Shown here one piece after another: positions 1 to 7,044 of a stretch of 7,066 bases of DNA; the first letter of the stretch is position 1; each line of letters opens with the position of its first letter. The stretch comes from Tannerellaceae bacterium. Lineage in GTDB: Bacteria; Bacteroidota; Bacteroidia; Bacteroidales; Tannerellaceae. Where the stretch lies: positions 1-7,066 of the forward strand of contig JAIRYL010000035.1 in assembly GCA_031267775.1 (NCBI GenBank), in the 5' to 3' direction. The position numbers and the translations under genes were made by a program. The notes beneath the pieces are model-generated. The model ran no database searches and was not told the origin of the DNA. It worked only from the letters and a program-made list of their open reading frames with translations.

Positions 1-1499
1 TGAATACCGGGGTTGACTACGACGTGAGCGACAGATGGCGGGTGGGAGCCATGTATTTTGTCAACAAGGTAAGTAATCCACGGGGTATTTCCGAAACGAA
101 CACGACTGTTTTCGATTCCGGTAACGGGTTGAGGGAGTCAAAAATTTCAGTACACGAAAACTCGCAACGTTTTACCATGCATTCCGGCAATATCAACAGC
201 CTTATCAAGATAGACACGTTAGGGAAAAGTTTGTCGATAGATCTCGACTATATCAACATCGGTAGCCTGGGGGTATTAACAAACTCCGGAGACAGCTATG
301 ATTCCGACAATGTTCTTATCCCCCATTCACATGTTGCCAACGACAGCCGGCACAAAGGAAATCACGAAAGCTATTCGGCTAAAGCAGATATAAATCTGCC
401 TCTATCCTGGATAAACCTGAGCATGGGCGGGAGATATTCCTTCACCGAGATTAATAATGATTTTTTGTTTCATAACATCCTGTCCGGAAATCCGGTTATT
501 GACCCCAATTTCACCAATCTCTTCCGTTATAGAGAGAGTATTCAGGCAGCTTACATCTCCGGGAATCGCCGGATAACCGATAAATTGTATGTTCAGGCCG
601 GATTACGAATGGAAAATACAGTAACCGAAGGGTACTCCCAGACAATGAACGAAACAAACCGGAGAAGCTATCCCGAATTTTTCCCCACAGCCTATTTGCA
701 GTACAAATTCAATGATCAACGGTCGGTGGTATTGAGCTATGGCCGCCGTCTCGGCCGTCCGGATTTTGCTACTCAAAATCCATTCCGAAGTTATGTCAAT
801 GAATACAGCTATAGCGAAGGTAATCCTTATCTGCGCCCCTCCTTTTCGCACTATATGGAGATAGCCTGTACAACCTATCCTTTCGAATGCAAAATAGGAC
901 GTCTCCACACTGCCGGCGAAATAGTGGACTTTCCCTTCCTTGATGCGGCAACACAAGTAGTACGTCGCGCTCCCGTTAATGGTTTCAATTTCCAAAGAAC
1001 AGGGATGACGACGTCTTACAATTTCAACAAGCTCTGGTGGTGGAACTCCTCCAGCAATGCCGAAATCTATTACGTTCAGAAAACGGCAACCGTAGAAGAA
1101 GCAGACGCGCCGCTTAACACATTCAGCGCGACGCTGTTTACCGGCAACGATTTTATGTTGAACCGAAATAAAACGCTTATCTTCTTCATAGGAGGTACCT
1201 GTTGGTTCCCGTATGTAGACGGGGCGGCGCGTACGGATGCAACCTGTATGATACGGGGCGGATTCAGAGCCCGCTTGTTGAACGACAACCTGACATTGGG
1301 TCTCATTGCAGTCGATCTATTCAACACAGGCCGGTTCAGGCAGACGGAAAAGTCTAATGGAAACAGGTATATCCGTGACGTCTCCAGGATAACAAGCCGC
1401 GTTATCACCTTATCGGTAAGCTATCGGATAGGCAACCGGAAAATTTCAGCCATAAGACGGCAGGCCGGAAACCAGGAAGAGAGAGAAAGGAGTTTTTAA
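1..1499 (+). CDS. Outer-membrane beta-barrel family protein, TonB-receptor-like, 3' part only
   Basis: The frame is open from the left edge (first full codon at base 3) to a TAA at 1497-1499, about 498 residues. The GTG at 24 lies inside this frame and is not a convincing start; the true start with signal peptide and plug lies outside. The visible part is the barrel of the OMP_b-brl_3 type family: alternating aromatic/polar strands, a strand followed by GRRLGRPDF (about 739-765), and the family-typical GNPYLRPSFSH (819-851). A later strand carries DLFNTGRF. The tail after the last strand (SVSYRIGNRK) is basic and acidic, a common ending in this family. Such proteins sit in the outer membrane and are thought to take up or pass ligands; the substrate is unknown. 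Odd points are four cysteine codons (867, 888, 1200, 1245), unusual for a barrel. The exporter gene follows after 29 bases, so the two are probably co-transcribed. Confidence 0.9.
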   Translation, partial: NTGVDYDVSDRWRVGAMYFVNKVSNPRGISETNTTVFDSGNGLRESKISVHENSQRFTMHSGNINSLIKIDTLGKSLSIDLDYINIGSLGVLTNSGDSYDSDNVLIPHSHVANDSRHKGNHESYSAKADINLPLSWINLSMGGRYSFTEINNDFLFHNILSGNPVIDPNFTNLFRYRESIQAAYISGNRRITDKLYVQAGLRMENTVTEGYSQTMNETNRRSYPEFFPTAYLQYKFNDQRSVVLSYGRRLGRPDFATQNPFRSYVNEYSYSEGNPYLRPSFSHYMEIACTTYPFECKIGRLHTAGEIVDFPFLDAATQVVRRAPVNGFNFQRTGMTTSYNFNKLWWWNSSSNAEIYYVQKTATVEEADAPLNTFSATLFTGNDFMLNRNKTLIFFIGGTCWFPYVDGAARTDATCMIRGGFRARLLNDNLTLGLIAVDLFNTGRFRQTEKSNGNRYIRDVSRITSRVITLSVSYRIGNRKISAIRRQAGNQEERERSF

Positions 1500-1528
1500 G
1501 ATGCGCAAAAGAATGTAGAAGAAACGAT

Positions 1529-3745
1529 ATGCTAAAATTCACTCCTCAACACGATCAAACGGATTGTGGTCCGGCTTGCCTCGCCATGATATCAAGCTAC
1601 TACGGACATAAGCAAAGCGTGCGATTTTTACGAGAATATTGTTATCTCTCGCGCGAAGGCGTATCTATGCTCGGCATTACCGAAGCCGCACAAAAAATTG
1701 GCTTTAACTCATTATCCGCCAAATTAACTATCGACAAGTTAATTGAGTTGACAAAAGCCGTCGAAGTACCCTTGCCCTGTATTTTGCATTGGAATCAAGC
1801 GCATTTCGTTGTATTACAATGTATCAAACGAAGTATTGTAACCGGAAAATATACATTTAAACTTGCCGATCCGGGACACGGATTTATTTCTTTGTCGCAA
1901 GAAAAATTCGAGTTGTCATGGTTGTCGGAAAACAAAGAGGGCTTTGCTTTGTTTGTAGAACCGACCGAGCAATTTTTTAAGCAAACGCAATCGAAACAAA
2001 AAGATTTGTCGGTAAAATATCTGCTTCAATATCTCGCATCATTTCGTAATAAACTGTTTTTGCTTTGCTTTCTGCTCTTATTGGGCAGTTGTTTGAATCT
2101 GATTTTTCCGTTCTTGACTCAAAATTTGATTGACAGGGGAATTACGCCCAAAAATATGCATTTTATTGTGCTTATTTTAGTGGCGCAATTATCGCTATTT
2201 GCAGGAAACGCTGTGATTGATATACTTCGCAACTGGATAACACTGGTATTGGGAACCCGAATCAGTATAAAAATTATATCTGAATTTCTAAAAAAGATGT
2301 TGAAGCTTCCCATCAAATTTTTCGATTCAAAAATGATTGGCGACCTTCAACAGCGCATTCAAGATAATCAACGAATTGAGAGTTTTATCACTTCACAAAG
2401 TATTCTTACTGCCTTTTCAATGATAACCTTTGCCGTATTTTTCGGTATACTTTGCTACTATGATTATAGAATACTTCTGATTTATCTGTTTTTAACTGTA
2501 TTGGCGGTTTGTTGGTCGTTCTTTTGGTTGCGTAAAAGAAGAATCGTAGATTACTTCAAATTTCAGGTACAGGGTCAAAATCAAAATTCGATATACGAAA
2601 TATTAGGTGGCGTTACAGAAATGAAACTGAATCAGTTTGAGGAGTTTAAACGTAAAGAATGGGAAACGATTCAAGAGAAATTATTCAAAATAAACGTAAG
2701 ATTACTTCGTATTGATCAGCTTCAAAATTCAGGCTACGACCTGTTTAATCAGTTGAAAAATATTTTGGCGACGTTTTTGGCCGCCTATTTTGTGGTGCAG
2801 GATAAAATGACTTTAGGTGCGTTGATGAGTGTTTCGTATATTATTGGTCAAATGAACTCGCCTGTCAATCAATTGATTGTTTTTTTTCGTTCTCTTCAAG
2901 ATGCTCGTTTATCGCTAGATAGACTCAATGAAGTGCAGCATAATCCGGAAGAAGAACAACTCGACCAGATTCATTTGTCAACAAAAACTTTGAAAAATGT
3001 AACAGCTCCGGGAATAACTCTAAAGCAACTTTCTTTTCAGTACCAAGGTCCAATGTCGCCATTTGTACTGAAAGACGTCAATTTGTTGATCCCGGACGGA
3101 AAAGTTACCGCCATAGTAGGCGCAAGCGGTAGCGGAAAAACAACATTGATGAAATTGTTGCTCAAGTTTTATGAACCTGCTCAAGGTGAAATATTTTTCA
3201 ATCAATACAATATTAAAAACCTGTCGCCAAAAAGTTTACGTGAAAATGCTGGCGTAGTGATGCAAGACGGGGTTATTTTTTCTGATACAATAGAACGGAA
3301 TATTGCAACTGGAGATGAAATAATTGATCGACAGAAATTAAAGCAAGCTGTACAAATAGCCCATATTGAATGTTTTATCGAAGAGCTGCCTCTTGGATTT
3401 AAAACAAAAATCGGGGCAACTGGAATCGGTATTTCCGGAGGACAAAAACAAAGATTATTAATTGCCCGCGTCGTTTATCGTAATCCACACTATATTTTTT
3501 TAGATGAAGCAACCAGTTCTTTAGACGCCAAAAGCGAAAAGATGATTCACGATAATTTAACCCTGTTTTTCTCTGGAAAGACTGTAATAATTATCGCTCA
3601 TCGTCTTTCAACGGTAAAAAATGCCAATCAAATAGTAGTACTTGATGATGGACAGATTGTAGAAGTTGGCTCACACAAAGAATTGACAAAGAAAAGAGGA
3701 AAATATTATGAATTGGTAAAAAATCAATTGGAACTGGGCTTGTAA
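1529..3745 (+). CDS. Peptidase C39 domain-containing ABC transporter (peptide/bacteriocin exporter)
   Basis: This complete 738-residue exporter is of usual length for peptidase-containing ABC transporters (PCATs). The ATG at 1529 gives MLKFTPQHDQTDCGPACLAM, the normal family start, behind a purine-rich stretch. Residues 1 to about 150 are a C39 cysteine peptidase with Gln7 (oxyanion hole), Cys13, His92 (AHFVVL) and Asp114 (LADPGHG). Hydrophobic segments near 174-197, 212-233, 292-312, 316-337, 408-428 and 433-455 form the membrane domain. The ATPase starts near 496: A-loop Tyr505, Walker A GASGSGKTT (531-539), Q-loop Gln579, signature SGGQ (636-639), Walker B ending Asp659-Glu660, and H-loop His691. 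By family knowledge it dimerises in the inner membrane, cuts the leader after a Gly-Gly type site and exports the core peptide. No substrate peptide, HlyD adaptor or maturase is visible nearby. The gene is AT-rich (20 G+C of 60 in both 2041-2100 and 3541-3600) compared with its neighbours, suggesting separate acquisition. The cargo cannot be told from the sequence. Confidence 0.97.
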   Translation: MLKFTPQHDQTDCGPACLAMISSYYGHKQSVRFLREYCYLSREGVSMLGITEAAQKIGFNSLSAKLTIDKLIELTKAVEVPLPCILHWNQAHFVVLQCIKRSIVTGKYTFKLADPGHGFISLSQEKFELSWLSENKEGFALFVEPTEQFFKQTQSKQKDLSVKYLLQYLASFRNKLFLLCFLLLLGSCLNLIFPFLTQNLIDRGITPKNMHFIVLILVAQLSLFAGNAVIDILRNWITLVLGTRISIKIISEFLKKMLKLPIKFFDSKMIGDLQQRIQDNQRIESFITSQSILTAFSMITFAVFFGILCYYDYRILLIYLFLTVLAVCWSFFWLRKRRIVDYFKFQVQGQNQNSIYEILGGVTEMKLNQFEEFKRKEWETIQEKLFKINVRLLRIDQLQNSGYDLFNQLKNILATFLAAYFVVQDKMTLGALMSVSYIIGQMNSPVNQLIVFFRSLQDARLSLDRLNEVQHNPEEEQLDQIHLSTKTLKNVTAPGITLKQLSFQYQGPMSPFVLKDVNLLIPDGKVTAIVGASGSGKTTLMKLLLKFYEPAQGEIFFNQYNIKNLSPKSLRENAGVVMQDGVIFSDTIERNIATGDEIIDRQKLKQAVQIAHIECFIEELPLGFKTKIGATGIGISGGQKQRLLIARVVYRNPHYIFLDEATSSLDAKSEKMIHDNLTLFFSGKTVIIIAHRLSTVKNANQIVVLDDGQIVEVGSHKELTKKRGKYYELVKNQLELGL

Positions 3746-4265
3746 CATGATGATTTCAAATAATTGATTATAAAAATATAAAGTAACTACTCAGGAACCC
3801 TGAAAAAAAGAATGTGATAAATAGAAAAAAAATTGGCTTATAATTGCATTATGGAAGTAATGATTACGACGTCTTTTTAAGGAGTACGAGCAGATGAAAG
3901 CGACAATTGTGAGCAGGGCAAGTTGATTGAGCCTTTGCCGGAAGAATACCGGCTGTTTATCCCCGTTATATAGAACATCAGCGCATAAGTAAAGGCGTGG
4001 CTGTGTTGCGGATTAAAGAACGAAGGCGATTTTCCCGCCAACGTTACGGCCCCAATCCAATACGGAGCAAGCGCGAAGGCAATAATAAGTTATTTGTCTG
4101 TCTACCAATACACACCCTGCCAACAATGGTATGAAATGAGAACAAAAGATTACCACAAAAGGGTTTCAAATCGCAGTTCCTTATACATATATCATACGCA
4201 CGGATGCAACCCTTTTTATTTCTATACGTATCTACTTATAAAAACTTTAAAAAAACAAGCGTGAT
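3746..4265. other. Gene-free stretch between exporter and second barrel gene
   Basis: These 520 bases hold no intact gene. The first part (3746-3880) is AT-rich, with many stops on the + strand and no recognisable product. The middle holds the IS66 transposase remnant listed separately. The last part (about 4139-4265) is AT-rich, stays open in the remnant's frame until a TGA at 4262-4264, and shows no recognisable protein; it probably contains the promoter of the downstream gene. I looked for the Bacteroides-type -7 box (TAnnTTTG) and found no convincing copy. No GG-leader peptide ORF was found. Confidence 0.7.
3893..4138 (+). pseudogene. Degraded IS66-family transposase (TnpC) fragment
   Basis: Translation in the frame starting at base 3893 gives a piece ending PLPEEYRLFIPVI, followed by TAG at 3971 and TAA at 3986. 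Between these stops the neighbouring frame (from 3967) reads YIEHQRISK. The first frame then resumes at 3989-4138 with a CCG motif followed by NEGDFPANVTAPIQYG and YLSVYQYTPCQQWYEM. From memory, IS66 TnpC proteins have a Cys-rich segment, then F/P-x-N/G-V-TAP-V/I-QYG and YLSVYQ-x-P at the entry to the DDE domain, so the match is to that central junction. Only about 80 of the usual roughly 500 residues remain, the frame shifts out and back, and neither the catalytic DDE part nor the TnpA/TnpB genes are present. It is therefore a dead remnant. Similarity fades after 4138. Assignment to IS66 rests on motif memory, not on a search. Confidence 0.75.
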
Positions 4266-6566
4266 ATGAAAATACAGATGCTTTTTTCACTGTTTATATG
4301 CCTGGCGACTTCCGGACAGGCGCAACAGTCTATCTTGGTTGTTCAGGGACAAGTTTTAGACGCCGACGGCGTCTCTATTTCCGGAGTGGCCGTTGTGATG
4401 CAGACAATGGATTCGGTATTTGTGGACGCCGTGGTGAGCGACGCAGACGGTTATTTTCATGTTGAATCGTCTGTCCGTCCCTACCGGCTTATCATGCAAC
4501 ATATAGCTTATAAACCCTTATACATGGAATCGTCGAAAGATGATATAGGGACTGTTATACTGGAAGAAAGCATGAACGAGCTGAACGGCGTGACGGTGAC
4601 AGCCGAACGGCCGCTTATGAGGGTGGACAACGGTAAGCTGTCTTACGACTTAAAAGCTATCGCCCAAAATAAACTGATCGACAATGCTTTTGACCTGGTG
4701 AAGGAATTGCCGGGTATTTCCAGCGAAGGGAACTCGCTCCGGATTATTGGCGCTATGGGAGGGACGGATATGCTGATTTCGGAGAAGAAATCGAACATGA
4801 GTTTTGAACAACTCCTGGAATATCTCCGTTCGTTGCCGGCAGACCGGGTGGAAAAGATAGAGCTTGTTTATAATCCTCCCCCTGAATGGCATGTAAAGGG
4901 ATCGGCTATCAACGTGGTTCTTAAAAAGGAGGATAAATATACGTTGCAGGGACAGTTGCAGGGACGATATACAAGCCGGTATGCCAACAGCTATATGGCG
5001 GGAGGGAGTTTGTTCCTGGCTACTCCCAACACCTCTTTTGATCTGATTTATAACTGCAATGACGAATCTGCGAAAGGGCGGAACCGGCAGTATACGAAAC
5101 ATACGGCGGGGAACCGGGCGTATGACGTCGAATCGGATATCCGGAACAAAGATGAAAGCCGGTATCATAATTTATACCTGAGCCTGAATCATGACTTTGC
5201 GGAGAAGAACAGCCTGGATATTTTGTATGCAGGAACGTTTTCTCCACAAAAGAATGGCCGTATAACGAGCGCGAATAATTTGTTTTCAGACGCTTACTCT
5301 GAAAATAAGGGCGACGAGTATATGCACGACGTCAGCCTGACCTGTACCGCTCCTTTCGGACTGAAAGCCGGCGGAGAATATACCCGTTTTCGCAGCGCCA
5401 GCCTCCAGGCCATGCAATATATCCGGGACGAAACGACCGTAAACGCTTTCGCGTATGATATCAGCCAGCGGATCAACCGGGCTAATGTATATGCGGATAT
5501 GGCGCATTCTTTAGCGCATGGCTGGCAGCTTAGCTATGGCGCCAGATACGACTATACGGAAAACACCAACGCCCAGTCTTATGAAGACAGGGAAAACAAG
5601 GGCGAAGGCAGTTACGACCAGTCTTCCGTAACCGGCGAATCTATTGCCAATGCGTATGCCGGCCTGAAAAAAACGTTCTTCGACGGGAAGTTACAGGCCA
5701 ATGCATCGCTGACCGGCGAATGGTACAAAATCAATGATTACAAGAAAAACGCCCTGCTGCCGAATGTGTCGCTCACATACGCCCCTGTAACCGGCCACGC
5801 CGTGCAGGCGGCTTACCGCACGCGCCGCGCGTATCCTTCGTACTGGCAACGGCAGGAATACACGATCTGTCATGACGAATATACCGTCGCCGTTGGCAAT
5901 CCGGCTTTACGTCCGGCACGGTATTCGTTTGTCAACCTGCTGTACATCCTCCGCAGCAAGTACATGCTTCGGGCTTCTTACTATAAGGTAAACGATTTTG
6001 TTATCGGGCAAAGCTACCAGTCGCCGGATGAATTGAAGCTGATCAAGAAAACGGTAAATACGGATTTTACGACGGCTATCGACTTTACGGTTGTCATACC
6101 TTTGAAGTTCGGCAGGGTATTTACCGCGGATCTTACAGGCAGCGTTTTCAATGAACGATACAAAAGCCAGGACTGGTTTGACCTTTCTTACGACCGGAAC
6201 AAGTGGACGGGATTTATCTCGGCAAACAACACGCTTACCCTGTCTGCCAATCCGCTTATTACCCTGAATGTAAGAGCTGCATATAAAACCCCTTCTATTC
6301 AGGGAATATGGGATCTGGATGAGATGTGGAGCGTAAACGCAGGGATGAAGTGGGAGATCGTGAAGGGAAAAGCCATCCTGAATTTCCAGTGCAACGACAT
6401 TTTCGAGTCGCAATACCCGGTGATTAAAGTACGGTACGGCAACCAGTATCAGGACATGGATATAAGATATTACCTGCGGAATTTCCTGCTTGGTTTTACC
6501 TGTTCGTTCAAAGGTTATAAAGACAGGCAAACCAAAACGGTGGATACCTCGCGCTATGGATTGTAA
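4266..6566 (+). CDS. Outer-membrane beta-barrel protein with carboxypeptidase-regulatory-like domain and plug (TonB-receptor-like)
   Basis: This is a complete 766-residue protein. Residues 1-19 form a signal peptide (MKIQMLFSLF onward, likely cut after GQA before Gln20). Residues about 24-105 are a CarboxypepD_reg-like beta-sandwich beginning VQGQVLDADGVSISGVAV. Residues about 107-222 are a plug: GVTVTAERPLMRVDNGKLSY, then ELPGIS (147-152), the YLRSLPADRVEKIELV segment (186-201) and NPPPEWHVKGSAINVVLKK (203-221), the hallmark plug-to-barrel junction of this family. The rest is a barrel with GNPALRPARYSF, the counterpart of GNPYLRPSFSH in the first gene, so the two barrel proteins are related but clearly diverged. 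The C-terminus (VDTSRYGL) resembles tails I recall from family members. It should sit in the outer membrane with its plug facing the periplasm; whether it truly uses TonB is uncertain, as no clear TonB box was identified. A 520-base gap with an IS scar separates it from the exporter, so it probably has its own promoter. Substrate unknown. Confidence 0.93.
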   Translation: MKIQMLFSLFICLATSGQAQQSILVVQGQVLDADGVSISGVAVVMQTMDSVFVDAVVSDADGYFHVESSVRPYRLIMQHIAYKPLYMESSKDDIGTVILEESMNELNGVTVTAERPLMRVDNGKLSYDLKAIAQNKLIDNAFDLVKELPGISSEGNSLRIIGAMGGTDMLISEKKSNMSFEQLLEYLRSLPADRVEKIELVYNPPPEWHVKGSAINVVLKKEDKYTLQGQLQGRYTSRYANSYMAGGSLFLATPNTSFDLIYNCNDESAKGRNRQYTKHTAGNRAYDVESDIRNKDESRYHNLYLSLNHDFAEKNSLDILYAGTFSPQKNGRITSANNLFSDAYSENKGDEYMHDVSLTCTAPFGLKAGGEYTRFRSASLQAMQYIRDETTVNAFAYDISQRINRANVYADMAHSLAHGWQLSYGARYDYTENTNAQSYEDRENKGEGSYDQSSVTGESIANAYAGLKKTFFDGKLQANASLTGEWYKINDYKKNALLPNVSLTYAPVTGHAVQAAYRTRRAYPSYWQRQEYTICHDEYTVAVGNPALRPARYSFVNLLYILRSKYMLRASYYKVNDFVIGQSYQSPDELKLIKKTVNTDFTTAIDFTVVIPLKFGRVFTADLTGSVFNERYKSQDWFDLSYDRNKWTGFISANNTLTLSANPLITLNVRAAYKTPSIQGIWDLDEMWSVNAGMKWEIVKGKAILNFQCNDIFESQYPVIKVRYGNQYQDMDIRYYLRNFLLGFTCSFKGYKDRQTKTVDTSRYGL

Positions 6567-6637
6567 TTTGTTCAGGAGAAGGCGTCTGATTTTCACACAT
6601 AAAAAGTCCTTTCTTTGGGCGCGCCCCCCGCAAGGGG

Positions 6638-6746
6638 AATGAAGAATTAAAAATTAAGAATGAAGAATGAAAATAAATCGAACGAAAAAAAGGCACGGCA
6701 AGCATTCTGCTTTCTGCTTTTTTAATTTTCAATTTTCAATTTAATT
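6638..6746. repeat. AT-rich short repeats flanking a 55-base spacer
   Basis: The left part (6638-6675) is purine-rich and carries the 10-mer AATGAAGAAT twice, 21 bases apart (6638 and 6659). The right part (6724-6746) is built of AATTTTC units (6724-6730, 6731-6737) and a partial third, preceded by TTCTGC repeated at 6705 and 6712. AAAATTAA (6650-6657) on the left pairs with TTAATTTT (6722-6729) on the right. Such strings are common between genes in Bacteroidales as I recall them; they may be remnants of a small non-coding mobile element, but the ends are not clearly defined. Confidence 0.55.
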
Positions 6747-6871
6747 GGGTCGGGCTTTCCGCTTCAATCCCTCGCGCGTCGCTCCGCTCAAAGGCTCGCG
6801 CTTCGCCCTTCGCCCCGCCCCCCCCGCATGTACAGGCAAACCGGTAAACGGTATGGGGGTTGGGATGGGGG

Positions 6872-6899
6872 GTAGAGACGCCATGCATGGCGTCTCTAC
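6872..6899. repeat. Perfect 28-base palindrome (REP-like)
   Basis: The 14-base arm GTAGAGACGCCATG is followed directly by its exact reverse complement, with no spacer, centred on ATGCAT. A GTAGAGACG...CGTCTCTAC palindrome is, from memory, a recurrent intergenic element in several bacterial phyla, often classed as REP-like. It lies more than 300 bases from the nearest intact gene and is not followed by a T-run, so it is not a plain terminator. It may act in mRNA stability, as a cruciform, or as the substrate of a REP-associated transposase encoded elsewhere. Confidence 0.8.
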
Positions 6900-6990
6900 G
6901 GGTAGCGGAAAGCCTCCTTCCTCCTTCCCCCCGAAACGGATCATATCCCTTATAATGAGCTGATTAATCCGTCTGTTTTTGATTCGGACG

Positions 6991-7010
6991 CTTCCCTGCG
7001 GGAGGTTTTC
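6991..7010 (+). terminator. Weak terminator-like hairpin with short T-run
   Basis: CTTCCC (6991-6996) can pair with GGGAGG (7000-7005) across a TGC loop, including one G-U pair, followed by TTTTC. The stem is only six pairs and it lies about 425 bases past the nearest + strand stop codon, so a role as terminator of the second barrel gene is doubtful. Confidence 0.2.
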
Positions 7011-7024
7011 AGGCGATTTTACGC

Positions 7025-7044
7025 CAAATCTACTCATAGATTTG
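7025..7044. repeat. 8-bp inverted repeat with 4-base loop
   Basis: CAAATCTA (7025-7032) is the exact reverse complement of TAGATTTG (7037-7044), separated by CTCA. The right arm overlaps the first copy of the 21-base direct repeat. A second, shorter pairing (GGCG 7012-7015 with CGCC 7022-7025) abuts it. Function unknown. Confidence 0.55.

Noticed and set aside
603..995. Minus-strand open frame of 130 codons inside the first barrel gene
   Set aside because: It is antisense to a clear coding barrel, with no recognisable domain; it is a frame shadow, as are the other antisense frames inside the barrel genes.
3791..3803. Inverted repeat TCAGG-AAC-CCTGA just after the exporter, as a terminator
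   Set aside because: The stem has only five pairs and is followed by A residues, not T residues, on the + strand; the opposite strand also lacks a T-run on its 3' side.
3833..3852. TATAAT-like box in the gap after the exporter as a promoter
   Set aside because: Bacteroidota main promoters use a TAnnTTTG -7 box, and no gene begins at a sensible distance downstream.
3894..3926. Ten-codon ORF (MKATIVSRAS) with AAGGAG nine bases upstream of its ATG
   Set aside because: It is very short and overlaps the IS66 remnant in another frame. Bacteroidota rarely depend on such ribosome sites, so this is likely chance.
5907..6596. Minus-strand open frame of 229 codons opposite the end of the second barrel gene
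   Set aside because: It is long but wholly antisense to conserved barrel sequence, with no domain or signal; its length follows from the codon bias of the + strand gene.
6617..6637. GC-rich hairpin (GGGCGCGCCC and CCCC-GCAA-GGGG) as terminator of the second barrel gene
   Set aside because: The stems are short and overlap, and no T-run follows on the + strand.
6745..6963. Plus-strand open frame of 72 codons in the right intergenic region
   Set aside because: It is low-complexity Pro/Gly/Arg sequence crossing the palindrome and C-rich tract, with no recognisable features of a protein.
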